Source of the DNA: JBOGGX01 sp050744245
GTDB lineage: Bacteria > Actinomycetota > Acidimicrobiia > Acidimicrobiales > JBOGGX01
Length of the DNA: 19,294 nucleotides
Direction of reading: 5' to 3'
NCBI GenBank assembly: GCA_050744245.1
Contig: JBOGGX010000252.1
Location: 1 to 19,294 of the forward strand
This document shows positions 8,047 to 15,700 of the stretch, in pieces (position 1 is the first letter of the stretch; each line of letters opens with the position of its first letter). The position numbers and the translations under genes were made by a program. The notes beneath the pieces were generated by a model. It ran no database searches. It worked only from the letters and a program-made list of their open reading frames with translations, and had not been told where the DNA came from.

Positions 8047-8275
8047 TGGACAAGGTGCTGGTCACCGGAGGGGCTTGGCTCGACACCCCAACGCCGCCAT
8101 CGGGGTGCTGTCCCTCGGCAAAGTCGGGCTCCGGACCGTCGCGCATCTACTGGCCGCGGACCTCGCGCCCCGCGGCGTGCGGGTGAGGACGTTGATCATC
8201 GCCGGGATCGTCGAACCGGGCGGCCCGTTCGACCCCGATACGATCGCGGACACCTTCTGGGCGGTGCAAGCCCGA
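8047..8275 (+). pseudogene. Short-chain dehydrogenase C-terminal remnant
   Basis: The frame starts in NVDKVLVTGG and slips near 8068. The other frame then gives LARHPNAAIGVLSLGK, APRGVRVRTLIIAGIVEPGG and PFDPDTIADTFWAV, which is the middle and end of an SDR protein of the kind with a VEPGGPFDP tail. The N-terminal nucleotide-binding half and the last dozen or so residues are missing. There is no start codon with a ribosome site. It abuts the UvrA-like remnant on one side and the VOC gene end on the other. It is non-functional as read. Confidence 0.75.
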
Positions 8276-8284
8276 TCGTCGGGG

Positions 8285-8710
8285 TCATGGAGCGGACGTG
8301 CCTCGCCTGACCTCCTGCAGGACCCAGGTGTTGCCGTCCGGATCGCCGAAGTCCGCGAACGAGCCGAAGTCGCGATGTTCAGGATCGGGGCCCGGCTTCC
8401 ACTCCCCTGCGTCCATGTGCCTGATGTCGCTGACGTCGACGCCGCGCCCGACCAGCTCGGCGCGCGCCTCGACGATGTCGGTGACCACCAGGTGCAGGCC
8501 CTTGACCGAGCCCGGCGCGGTCTCGGTGATCCCCTTCCCGAAAGAGACCGAGCACGCCGAGCCCGGTGGCGTGAACTGGACGACGCGGAAGTCGTCGCCG
8601 GCCCGGTGGTCGACGTCAAGGTTGAAGCCGGCATTCTCGTAGAACGCCTTGGCCCGGTCGACGTCGGCGACGGGCAGCAGCACGAGTTCGAGCTTGAAGT
8701 CCACGATCAT
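8285..8710 (-). CDS. VOC family protein (glyoxalase-like)
   Basis: The product is 141 residues. ATG 8710 has GAAGGAGAC just upstream; the longer frame from 8743 has no better site. Two beta-alpha-beta modules are visible: LELVLLPVADVDRAKAFYEN at the start and KGLHLVVTDIVEARAELVGR in the middle, ending FADFGDPDGNTWVLQE. The closing FxDPDGNxWxLQE motif is characteristic of this VOC subgroup. These are dimeric soluble proteins acting as dioxygenases, lyases or drug-binding proteins, and the substrate is not predictable here. It lies 29 bp after the broken SDR gene on the same strand, probably co-transcribed. It is intact. Confidence 0.9.
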   Translation of the reverse strand: MIVDFKLELVLLPVADVDRAKAFYENAGFNLDVDHRAGDDFRVVQFTPPGSACSVSFGKGITETAPGSVKGLHLVVTDIVEARAELVGRGVDVSDIRHMDAGEWKPGPDPEHRDFGSFADFGDPDGNTWVLQEVRRGTSAP

Positions 8711-8739
8711 GTCTCCTTCATTGGTCGGTCGGGCCCGGC

Positions 8740-9439
8740 TCACCTGAGCACGAGTCCGGCGGTCACGTTCGTCATCGTGCCGGTCAGGCCGGCCGCTCGA
8801 TCCGACGCCACGAAGGCGGCCACCTCGGCGACGTCGGCCAGCCGCGGCGTGCGGCGCAGCGCCGCCATCCCGGCGATCATCTCCTTGATCATCTGCGCGG
8901 TCGGCGAGCCCTCGCCGGCGACCGCGGCAACGCCCTCGTCGGTCAGGGTCTCGGCCACGCCGGCCGTCCAGATCCCGCAGACGCGGACGCCGTGCGGTCC
9001 GACCTCGGCCGCCAGGTAGCGCATGAACGCCTCCGTGGCCGCATCGGCGGGTCCCGTGCTGCCCATGCCGGGCATGGCCCCGGCACCGGACGCACTGTTG
9101 AGGTGGAGGATGACACCGGAGCCCTGTTCGATCATGCGCCGGGCCGCAGCCCGGGGGTCACGAAGTTCGATCGCAGCCCCGTGGTCACGGCGCGCAGCAG
9201 ATCCTCGGTCGTCATGTCGACCAGGGGCGTGCCCTGCTCGTCGAGGGCGTCGAGCACCGCAACGTCGGCCGATCCTCCGACCGACGTGATCTCCTCCGCC
9301 ACCTCGTCGAGACGCTCCCTCGTTCGTCCCACCAGGTGGACGCGGGCGCCCTCCCGGGCGAAGGTTCTGCCACGCCGCTCCCGATCCCGCCGCCGCCCCC
9401 GTAGATGATCGCGGTCCTGCCCTCCAGCAGCTCCGTCAC
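8740..9439 (-). pseudogene. SDR family oxidoreductase, internally deleted and frameshifted
   Basis: The GTG at 9439 has AAAGGAG upstream. GRTAIIYGGGGGIGSGVA is the Gly-rich NAD(P)-binding start. At about 9370 one base seems missing; the next frame gives RTFAREGARVHLVGRTRERL. At about 9242 the sequence passes from AVLDALDEQ directly to GTPLVDMTTEDLL, losing roughly 30-35 residues that include the NNAG-type strand. At about 9150 a further slip leads to ARRMIEQGSGVILHL and a normal C-terminus (TGTMTNVTAGLVLR). The region around GSTGPADAATEAF lacks the usual Tyr-x-x-x-Lys, which I believe is normal for this subgroup. It lies 67 bp after dinB on the same strand. As read it is not functional. Confidence 0.8.
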
Positions 9440-9506
9440 TGTCCGATCTCCTTTGCCTCGCCGGTGCCGATGTTCTACGCCGTGCAACGTCGGCGCCCGG
9501 CGAGAG

Positions 9507-10553
9507 TCATCGGTCGCTCGATGAGCAACCGGGCACCAGCTCGGCCCGGACGCCGAGCAGGCGCACGGGTCGGCCGAGGTCGACCCGATCGAGCAGGGCG
9601 ACGGCGGCGCGAGCAGCGTGATCCGGGTCCTGAGTGGGCGCAGGCAGCGTTGTGATCCTCGTCGTCGTGAAGAACGAGGCGTAGCGGACGGTGATCGCCA
9701 CCCGCCGCATCCAGCGTCCATCGGCGATCACGTCGGCCGCGACCCGGCCCGCCAGGGCAGCCACCTGGCGCTCGATCTCGGCCTGGTCGGTCAGATCGGT
9801 CGGAAACGTCGTCTGGTGGCTCCTTGAACGCGGCTCCCACGGCTCGGCCGTGACCTCGGTGCCGCCGACGCCGCGCCCGAGGAGCAGGTACCACGCGCCC
9901 ATCCTCGGCCCGAACCGCGCCTGCAGGGCCGCCAGGTCGGCGTTCGCCAGCTGCCGCACGGTGACCAGACCGAGGTCGGCGAGCTTGCGCGAGGTCTTCG
10001 GGCCGATGCCCCACAACGCCGCGGTCGGGCGCTCGCCCACCACGTCCATCCAATTGCGCGCCGTCAGCCGGAAGATCCCAGCCGGTTTGGCCAGGCCGGT
10101 TGCCATCTTGGCCCGCAGCTTGTTGTCGCCGATTCCGATCGAGCACGTCAACCCGGTCGCGTCGAAGACGGCCCGCTGCAGATCGCGGGCGAGCGCCTCC
10201 GGGTCGTCGCCGTCGGCGCCCACGGCGGCCTCGTCCCAACCCCACACCTCGACCACGACCGGGAACCGGCGCAGCGCGGCCATGACCTCGACCGACGCCT
10301 CGTCGTAGGCGGGCCGGTCGGACGGGAGGAACACCGCGGCCGGGCATCGGCGGGCAGCCGCCCTCAGCGGCATGCCCGACCGGACGCCGAACGCGCGTGC
10401 CTCGTACGACGCGCTCTCCACCACCGTCCGCGGCTGGGTCGGATCACCCGAACCTCCGACGACCACCGGCCGCCCCGTCAGCTCGGGCCGGCGCCTGACC
10501 TCGACGGCCGCCAGGAACTGGTCGACGTCGACGTGCAGGATCCAACGCGCCAT
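9507..10553 (-). CDS. dinB: DNA polymerase IV (Y-family, DinB-like)
   Basis: The product is 348 residues, intact, on the minus strand. The palm begins WILHVDVDQFLAAVE with catalytic Asp9. SYEARAFGVRSGMPLRAA is the steric-gate/fingers motif. The second catalytic motif reads VWGWDEAAVGA (Asp107, Glu108) instead of the common SIDEA-type motif, as in some actinobacterial DinB paralogues. Then come SIGIGDNKLRAKMATGLAKP, the helix-hairpin-helix WGIGPKTSRKLADLG and the little-finger domain. The terminal clamp-binding peptide is not obvious (LRAELVPGCSSSDR). It performs error-prone translesion synthesis. It is divergent from a VOC gene 76 bp away and probably leads a transcript with the SDR and VOC genes. 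Confidence 0.93.
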   Translation of the reverse strand: MARWILHVDVDQFLAAVEVRRRPELTGRPVVVGGSGDPTQPRTVVESASYEARAFGVRSGMPLRAAARRCPAAVFLPSDRPAYDEASVEVMAALRRFPVVVEVWGWDEAAVGADGDDPEALARDLQRAVFDATGLTCSIGIGDNKLRAKMATGLAKPAGIFRLTARNWMDVVGERPTAALWGIGPKTSRKLADLGLVTVRQLANADLAALQARFGPRMGAWYLLLGRGVGGTEVTAEPWEPRSRSHQTTFPTDLTDQAEIERQVAALAGRVAADVIADGRWMRRVAITVRYASFFTTTRITTLPAPTQDPDHAARAAVALLDRVDLGRPVRLLGVRAELVPGCSSSDR

Positions 10554-10629
10554 CGGGCATCAGTGTCGCCGCTCGCCGGCCGGCGAACAGGACGTACGAT
10601 CGGCGCGTCCGATCGACCGAGGAGGCCTC
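10554..10629. promoter_or_regulatory. dinB/VOC divergent region with two perfect dyads
   Basis: TCGCCGGCCGGCGA at 10573-10586 is a perfect 14-bp palindrome. CGATCGG (10597-10603) and CCGATCG (10609-10615) form a 7-bp inverted repeat with a 5-bp spacer. Both sit between the divergent starts, where a repressor could control either gene. A GAAC...GTAC element between them resembles an actinobacterial LexA box only loosely (wrong spacing). GAGGAGG at about 10619 is the VOC ribosome site. Confidence 0.45.
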
Positions 10630-11085
10630 GTGCCCCACCTACCCGCGGGCCCCATCCACCACCTCCGCATGGCGGTGACCCATGTCGAGCGGTCCATGGC
10701 CTTCTACACCCAGGTGCTCGGGTTCGAGGTCGCGATGGCCGCGCCGCCACCGTCCGATGACGAGCATCACGACTCGATCGTCGACTCGCTGCAGGGCGGC
10801 GTCATCCTCATGCACCAAGGGATGTTCTTCGGCCTGCGCCCGGTGGACGGCGAACGAGCCAGGGCCGCAGACCGGTTCGACCCGTTCCGGGTGGGTCTCG
10901 ACCATCTCAGCTTCGCGGTGCCCACGAGAGCCGACCTCGACGCCGCGGTCGGCCTGCTCGACGAGCGCGGCGTGGAGCACGGACCGATTCGGGAGCTCGT
11001 GCCGCTGGGGCTTGCGTTCCTGGCGTTCTTCGATCCGGACGGCGTCGCCCTCGAGCTCACCGCGCCCATCGCCGACGCAGGTTGA
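10630..11085 (+). CDS. VOC family protein
   Basis: The product is 151 residues. GTG 10630 is preceded by CGAGGAGG; the longer upstream frame overlaps dinB antisense and is rejected. The first module has IHHLRMAVTHVERSMAFYTQ, and the second has VGLDHLSFAVPTRADLDAAV and FLAFFDPDGVALELTAP. The potential metal ligands of the fold, His10/11, the His of LDHLSF and the Glu of ALEL, are present, so it may be a metal-dependent lyase or dioxygenase (inference). It diverges from dinB. Its 3' end is 23 bp from the convergent RibD-like gene. Confidence 0.9.
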   Translation: MPHLPAGPIHHLRMAVTHVERSMAFYTQVLGFEVAMAAPPPSDDEHHDSIVDSLQGGVILMHQGMFFGLRPVDGERARAADRFDPFRVGLDHLSFAVPTRADLDAAVGLLDERGVEHGPIRELVPLGLAFLAFFDPDGVALELTAPIADAG

Positions 11086-11108
11086 CCCGGGTTCCGAGAC
11101 GGGCGAAC

Positions 11109-11735
11109 CTACGCAGGCTCCTGTTCGGGGCCGACGGCGCCGTAGGCCACCTCGCCCCGGCGTTCGTAGGTGCTCATGACGACGCCGGTGCTCGAGGTCG
11201 TGGACTCGAGGAGCGCGAGCCCGCTCGGGATGGTTCCCTCGGCGAACAGTCGCTTCCCGCTTCCGAGCAGCACGGGGAAGACCAACAGGCGGTACTCGTC
11301 GACGAGGTCGTGGCTCATGAGCGTCTGGATGAGTTGGCTGCTGCCGGCGACCTGGATCTCGCCGCCCGGCTGGTCCTTGAGCTTCGCCACCCCCTCGGCG
11401 ACGTCACCGGTCAAGATGGTCGAGTTGTTCCACGCCGCGGACGTAAGGGTCCGGGAGGCGACGTACTTGGGGATGCGGTTGAGCGTTGCTGCGATCGGAT
11501 CGTCGTCGCCGACGAGTGGCCAGCTGGCGGCGAAGATGTCATAGGTCCTGCGCCCGAGGAGCAACGCGCCCGCCCGGCCGATCACGTCGGTCATCGCCTG
11601 GCCGATCTCTTCGTTGAAGAGGGGCACGGTCCAGCCTCCGTGGCCGAACCCGCCGTCGGTGTCCTCGTCGGGTGCGCCGGGCGCCTGGACGACTCCGTCC
11701 AGTGAAACGAACTCGCCCACGACCAGCTTCCTCAT
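11109..11735 (-). CDS. Dihydrofolate reductase-like protein (RibD C-terminal domain family)
   Basis: The product is 208 residues. The ATG at 11735 has GGAGGATGACAC before it. RKLVVGEFVSLDGVVQAPG opens the DHFR-like fold. Then come GALLLGRRTYDIFAASWP, the strand-loop QVAGSSQLIQTLMSHDLVDE and LLVFPVLLGSGKRLF, all hallmarks of the RibD C-terminal family. Stand-alone members bind NADPH, and their substrates are mostly unknown. It diverges from the DGPF/YCII gene. It is intact, with normal length. Confidence 0.92.
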   Translation of the reverse strand: MRKLVVGEFVSLDGVVQAPGAPDEDTDGGFGHGGWTVPLFNEEIGQAMTDVIGRAGALLLGRRTYDIFAASWPLVGDDDPIAATLNRIPKYVASRTLTSAAWNNSTILTGDVAEGVAKLKDQPGGEIQVAGSSQLIQTLMSHDLVDEYRLLVFPVLLGSGKRLFAEGTIPSGLALLESTTSSTGVVMSTYERRGEVAYGAVGPEQEPA

Positions 11736-11810
11736 GTGTCATCCTCCGATTCGTTGTGCACGTGTCAGGGCTGTGCAGCACGGCCATCTACTCGATAGGT
11801 CAGCGCAGGC

Positions 11811-12188
11811 TTGCGAATTTCGACATCGAAGGCGAACCAATTCCTGGTCCTGCGATGTCGAGACCATTGTCGCCGCCCTGACGACGAGGAGGAGGCCGAC
11901 GCGGTCACCGGGGAGCATCTGGTGGTCATCGACGAGCTGACGAAGTCCGGGGAGCTGTTGAGCCAGTTCGGCCTGGCCGATGCTTCGATCACCAAGACGC
12001 TGCGCGTCGACACCGGCGCCCCGGTGGTGACCGACGGGCCGTTCATCGGGGCCAAGGAGCAGCCGGCCGGCGTCTTCCTGGTCGATTGCGACGGCGTCGA
12101 CCGGGTCCTGGAGTTCTCCGCCACCCCGGCCCAGCACGCCGTCGTCGAGGTCCGGCCGTTGATGTTCGAGGGCGGCTTCGCGATGTGA
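11811..12188 (+). CDS. YCII-related (DGPF domain) protein
   Basis: The product is about 125 residues if the TTG at 11811 is used. HLVVIDELTKSGELLSQFGL, VVTDGPFIGAKEQPAGVFLV and the end VEVRPLMFEGGFAM are typical of DGPF/YCII proteins encoded beside ECF42-type sigma factors. The N-terminus is poor: only QFLVLRCRD looks like the usual opening strand, no ribosome site precedes TTG 11811, and frames before it are disrupted. The start may be lost or frame-shifted. The stop overlaps the GTG of the sigma gene (GTGA at 12185-12188), the canonical arrangement. Confidence 0.7.
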   Translation: MRISTSKANQFLVLRCRDHCRRPDDEEEADAVTGEHLVVIDELTKSGELLSQFGLADASITKTLRVDTGAPVVTDGPFIGAKEQPAGVFLVDCDGVDRVLEFSATPAQHAVVEVRPLMFEGGFAM

Positions 12189-12750
12189 CCAGCGGGGTTC
12201 GGGTCGACGAGCTGCTGCGCGACGTGGCGCCCCAGGTCCTCGGCGCGTTGGCCGGCCGGATGGGGCGGTTCGACGTCGCGGAGGACGCCGTGCAGGAGGC
12301 GATCGCCGCCGCCGCGGAGCAATGGCCCGAGCGCGGCATCCCGGACAACCCTCGCGCCTGGCTGACGACCGTCGCGACGCGACGCATGATCGCCCCGCCC
12401 GCGGACGAGGTCGCGCCCCAAGCCGCGATCGCCGCCGTCCACGACGAGGCGCCCACCGCCGAGGCAGCCGACCGGCCGCAGATCCTGAGCCTCTACGAGC
12501 TGCTCGAGCTGATCGGACCCAACCCGATGGTCACCCTCAACCACGCCGTCGCCCTGGCCATGGGGCGCGGCCCCGAGGCCGGGCTCGCCATGGTGGACAC
12601 CCTGGACGACGACGAGCGACTCGCCGGTCACCATCGGCTGGAGGCGGTCCGCTCCCATCTGCTGGAGATGGCGGGCGACCACGCCCAGGCGCGCGTCGCG
12701 TTCCGCGTGGCCGCTCGCCGCACCACCAGCCTCGCCGGGTGCGCCCACCC
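12185..12750 (+). pseudogene. ECF42-type RNA polymerase sigma factor, collapsed by internal deletion
   Basis: GTG 12185 overlaps the DGPF/YCII stop. Residues 7-67 or so match sigma region 2: DELLRDVAPQVLGAL, FDVAEDAVQEAI and GIPDNPRAWLTTVATRRM. After residue 70 a short APPADEVAP piece leads directly to QAAIAAVHDEAPTAEAAD, which belongs in the C-terminal TPR-like extension. About 200 residues are absent, including all of region 4 (promoter -35 recognition) and the first half of the extension. The rest (LYELLELIGPNPMVTLNHAV, SHLLEMAGDHAQAR) is well preserved up to about 12745. The frame stays open and runs into the next gene. It cannot be a working sigma factor as read. Confidence 0.82.
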
Positions 12751-12779
12751 TGGACAGAGACAGTACGTATGGGTACGGT
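12751..12779 (+). promoter_or_regulatory. Candidate promoter of the 325-residue protein gene
   Basis: TGGACA at 12751-12756 and TACGGT at 12774-12779 are separated by 17 bp, close to sigma-70 type spacing. They lie 45 bp before the ATG at 12824, just where sigma-gene similarity ends. The call is by eye only. Confidence 0.35.
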
Positions 12780-12823
12780 CACGCGGGGGCTGGGATTTCG
12801 GGCTCAGGGCAAGGAGGGGGGAC

Positions 12824-13801
12824 ATGGCGATGACCGGCGGCGGGGGCTTCCCCGCCTCGTTCACGATCAACGGCGGGCCGTGGGAGGGCGTCTACAACGA
12901 CGTTCGACCGAACGCCGACGGCTCGTACAGCTACTACGGGCCGGCGCCGGCCGGGACCGTCAAGGGCACGGGGTCGTGGGGCCAGACCTACCCGTTGCCG
13001 GCGCTGCACTTCACCGTGGGTATCGACGGGTCGATCCACGCGTCGCTCGACATGGAGGGCAAGAACGCGCACCTGCACTGGAACGGCGGGACCACGAATT
13101 GGGACCTGGCCGCCCTCGACACCGCCAAAGACAGCTGGCGCCAGGCGGTCGAGACGACCCACGTCAACGGCGTACGGACCGCGCTCCAGTCGGCGGCGAG
13201 TCAGCTCTCGACGGGCGTGACGCCTGCGTTCGTCCCGACCATGCCCGCCGCCTCGGCCGCTTCGGCGGCGCAGAGGTTCGACCTGGCGAGCGAGGACGAC
13301 TTCCCGTCGTTGACGCCGACCGTGACCGCCACGCCGAGTCCGTCGACCGCACCGGTGCCCGAGCAACCCACGTACGCCGAAACCCAGGCTGAGTACGTTG
13401 CGCCATCGTCCGGATTCGAGGACCAGCAGCCGGGCGATCAGCCCTGGCCGCCGTCCGGTGTCGTCGAAGAGGGCTACTCGCTGTTCTCGACCCAGCCGGA
13501 AGAGCAGCTGGCCGGGAGCGGCTCGGCGGCGCCCGAGGATGACCTGTCGTTCCTCTCCGCCGGGCCCGGCGCGGTCCTCAATCCCTCGTCGAACGCGCCG
13601 GTCCAGGCATACCTCGACGAGTCGGACGAGACCGTGTGCACGTTCGCCGTGACCGACGGCCGCAGCCTCAGCATCGATCGCTCGCTGCTCGAGGGGGCGG
13701 TCGCGGGCACCGTCGTCATTCCGCCCTCGAACGACTGGATCACGTTCGACTGGATGGGGGCGACGGTCGACCTACCGGAAGCGTTCTTCACCGAGACGTA
13801 G
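12824..13801 (+). CDS. Unrecognised 325-residue three-part protein
   Basis: ATG 12824 follows AAGGAGGGGGG; the frame is also open upstream into the sigma remnant. I do not recognise the family. Residues 1-115 or so are rich in Gly, Tyr, Trp and aromatics, with strand-like alternation (SFTINGGPWEGVYNDVRP, ALHFTVGIDGSIHASLDMEG, NAHLHWNGGTTNWDL). A short helical piece follows (DTAKDSWRQAVETTHVNG). Residues of about 130-255 are low-complexity and rich in Pro, Ser, Thr, Ala and acidic residues. The last 60 or so residues form a compact-looking domain (VCTFAVTDGRSLSIDRSLLE, WITFDWMGATVDLPEAFF). There is no signal peptide or membrane helix, so it is probably cytoplasmic, acidic and with a flexible linker. 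It is intact, with its own ribosome site, candidate promoter and downstream hairpin. Confidence 0.75.
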   Translation: MAMTGGGGFPASFTINGGPWEGVYNDVRPNADGSYSYYGPAPAGTVKGTGSWGQTYPLPALHFTVGIDGSIHASLDMEGKNAHLHWNGGTTNWDLAALDTAKDSWRQAVETTHVNGVRTALQSAASQLSTGVTPAFVPTMPAASAASAAQRFDLASEDDFPSLTPTVTATPSPSTAPVPEQPTYAETQAEYVAPSSGFEDQQPGDQPWPPSGVVEEGYSLFSTQPEEQLAGSGSAAPEDDLSFLSAGPGAVLNPSSNAPVQAYLDESDETVCTFAVTDGRSLSIDRSLLEGAVAGTVVIPPSNDWITFDWMGATVDLPEAFFTET

Positions 13802-13855
13802 AGCAATCGAGCTGGCGCTGGTCCGAACCTGCGTCAGCTGTAGCTCCGTGGTTAT

Positions 13856-13888
13856 CGCGCTGGACCACCGCCACGGTCGTCCAGCGCG
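13856..13888 (+). terminator. Hairpin after the 325-residue protein gene
   Basis: CGCGCTGGAC at 13856-13865 pairs perfectly with GTCCAGCGCG at 13879-13888 across a 13-nt loop. It lies 54 bp past the stop. No T-run follows. The rest of 13802-13992 shows no gene. Confidence 0.5.
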
Positions 13889-13992
13889 GAAACAAAGCCT
13901 GCGGGATCGCCGACGGGACCCGCACGCCGCTCCGAGCATCGATGTCGGCGGCGAGCGAGACGCCGTTGGTGGTCGAAGCCGTGTGACAAGTC

Positions 13993-14606
13993 TCAGGTTT
14001 GCGGCGCGGTTGCCGACCGCTCCTCAGAACGTCGTAACCGATGGCCGACGAGGCCGAGCCACACGATGCACATCGTGACGGCGGGGCGGAAGGGCCCATC
14101 TCTGAGACGGTCGTCCCTTGGCCCGCGGTGAGGGTCACGGAAACCGCGGCCGCCGTCAGCGTCGCGGCGTGGGAGACGCAGCAGGACGTCGGCCACGACC
14201 TGCGCCGCGCCCTGTCGACCGCTGGCGTTGAGGGTGTCCTCGAAGGCCACGAAGCTCAAAGTGTCGGTGCCGACGAGGTGGAGGGCACCGGTGGCGACCC
14301 CGGCGACCGACGCCACTCCGGCGAGCCGGCCGAACCGCCGGCCGGCTGGGGTGTGCAGGGGTTCACCCACGCCGCCACCACTGCGGGCACGCCCAGGAGG
14401 ACGAGCGCGGCGAGGAGGTGGATCGCGATCCAGAGTGGCCCTATGTGATCGATGAACTCGACGCCGTCGTCGTACAGGTCGGTGCTGCCTGGCGGGTGGA
14501 CGCCGAGGATGACCGCGGCCAGAACCGCGATGACGATCCCGAGCGTCCCCGCCACGTGCCGCATCGCCGCGGAAGAAGGAGTGGCAGCCGGGCCCGCATC
14601 AGTCAT
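13993..14606 (-). pseudogene. Small integral membrane protein gene, multiply frameshifted
   Basis: ATG 14606 has GGAG upstream. The first frame gives a helix (HVAGTLGIVIAVLAAVILGV), then TDLYDDGVEFIDHIGPLW and a second helix (IAIHLLAALVLLGVPAVVAA). Near 14345 the match moves to the frame FGRLAGVASVAGVATGALHL (third helix), with an NASGRQGAAQVVADVLLR segment. It moves again near 14185 (HAATLTAAAVSVTLTAGQGT), and near 14095 returns for the last helix VTMCIVWLGLVGHRLRRSEE, ending at 13993. The pieces add up to a four- to five-helix actinobacterial membrane protein of about 200 residues and unknown function. Single-base slips explain most of it, and a short deletion is possible before the last helix. 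Confidence 0.65.
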
Positions 14607-14756
14607 GGTCACTCCGTTCTGCCACCATGGCGGCAAGGTCGCGCCGTTGGCGGGGGCGGCCCGGCACACGAGCGGCGGTCATCCCCGGAACCCTGCACCG
14701 ACCCGGTGCGCGGCCCGGTCTCGTCGGCGGCGAGGCACACGATCTCTTGGTCGTTG

Positions 14757-15540
14757 AGCGCCCAGGTGTTCGGGGACGGGCGCCCCTACGCCCACGGCCA
14801 CGCCATCCTCCTCACCGACGGCAAGAACGAGTGCGAGCACCCGCACGTCCAGGATGCCCTGGCGGCGTGCGCCGACCGGTTCCAATGCGACTGCCGGGGG
14901 ATCGGCACCAACTGGGTGGTCAGCGAGCTCCGATCGATCGCCACCGCCCTGCTGTGGACCGTCGACATCGTCGACGACCCCCGCGATCTGGCGGCCGACT
15001 TCCGAGCGTTGATGGAGTCGGCCATGGCGAGGGCGTCGGCGCCGTCTGGCTCGACCTGTGGACCCCGCTGGGGGCGACGATCCGGTTCGTGAAGCAGGTG
15101 GCGCCCACGTTGGCCGACCTCCCCGACCGCCAGGGGCGAGGAGATGCTCGCCGGCCGGCTCAGCGTCGTGGTCGGCGACGAGCCCCGCGCCCAGTCCCAA
15201 ATTCGGGCGGTCTGGACCAACGATCGGGCCCAGGCGACCCGGGTCAACCGCGTCGTTGCCCACTTCATCGGCCAGGACGAACTGGCCCGGGCCATCCAAG
15301 ACGGGCTCGAGGCCCGGCGGGCGGGGGAGGAGGCGACGGCCACAGCCAAGCTGGGCCTCGCCGTGCGGCTCGCCGCGTCCGGAGGCAACGACGCGACCAT
15401 GAACCTGTTGGCGGCCGTGGGCGACATCGACGACGCCGCCAACGGACCGTCCGACTGAAGCGCTCGGTGAGCACGCTCGACGAGATGACGCTCGACACGC
15501 GCTCGACGAAGACGGTCGGGTACCGGGCGGTCGAGCGTGA
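14757..15540 (+). pseudogene. VWA-domain protein, 5'-truncated, deleted and frameshifted
   Basis: Similarity begins at about 14766 with VFGDGRPYAHGHAILLTDGK (the end of a VWA fold), then FQCDCRGIGTNWVVSELRSI and DLAADFRALMESAM. The N-terminal half, with the MIDAS DxSxS motif, is absent. A slip near 15028 moves to GAVWLDLWTPLGATIRFVKQ. At about 15133 some 40 residues are missing before EMLAGRLSVVVGDEPRAQ. Another slip near 15445 leads to VRLKRSVSTLDEMTLDTRST. Restoring one base near 15520 gives a stop (TGA 15538-15540) overlapping the ATG of the next gene, which supports this reconstruction. In actinobacteria, VWA proteins of this type pair with FHA/zinc-ribbon proteins. Confidence 0.75.
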
Positions 15541-15700
15541 TGTCGGGCGAGAGCCCGTCCGAGGAGCCGCCCGCCGTCGAGCACACCGAGCACACCGAGC
15601 ACACCGAGCACACCGAGGTGGTGACGCCGACCCGTCCGGCCGGGCGCGGTACGTGTCCGGTCTGCGGTTCGGGCGAGGTGACCACCGGGCGGTTCTGCGA
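15540..15700 (+). pseudogene. Start of a zinc-ribbon (probably FHA-type) protein, truncated
   Basis: ATG 15540 overlaps the restored VWA stop as TGATG. The first 50 or so residues are acidic and carry an EHT repeat, followed by a treble of cysteines: TCPVCGSGEVTTGRFCEA, the first half of a CxxC...CxxCG zinc ribbon. In VWA partners this is followed by linker and FHA domains. Here similarity stops at about 15695, and the DNA becomes a helicase tail read on the other strand. The FHA identity is inferred from the neighbour, not seen. Confidence 0.6.
15582..15617 (+). repeat. Four tandem copies of a 9-bp unit
   Basis: Four perfect copies of cacaccgag, preceded by gag, encode (H-T-E)x4 within the acidic N-terminal tail of the zinc-ribbon fragment. 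Perfect short tandem copies are prone to slippage and to assembly error. Confidence 0.95.

Noticed and set aside
8740..9135. Absence of Tyr-x-x-x-Lys in the SDR as evidence of decay
   Set aside because: I believe this SDR subgroup normally has the GSTGPADAA pattern without that motif, so it is not used as evidence.
10584..10597. Possible LexA/SOS box upstream of dinB
   Set aside because: GAAC and GTAC half-sites are 5 bp apart rather than 4, and the second half-site has a mismatch.
13880..13945. tRNA-like or decayed tRNA sequence suggested by a GVRVPS-type translation
   Set aside because: No cloverleaf, T-loop or acceptor pairing could be built.
15582..15617. CRISPR-like array
   Set aside because: The units are contiguous 9-bp copies with no spacers and lie in a coding frame.
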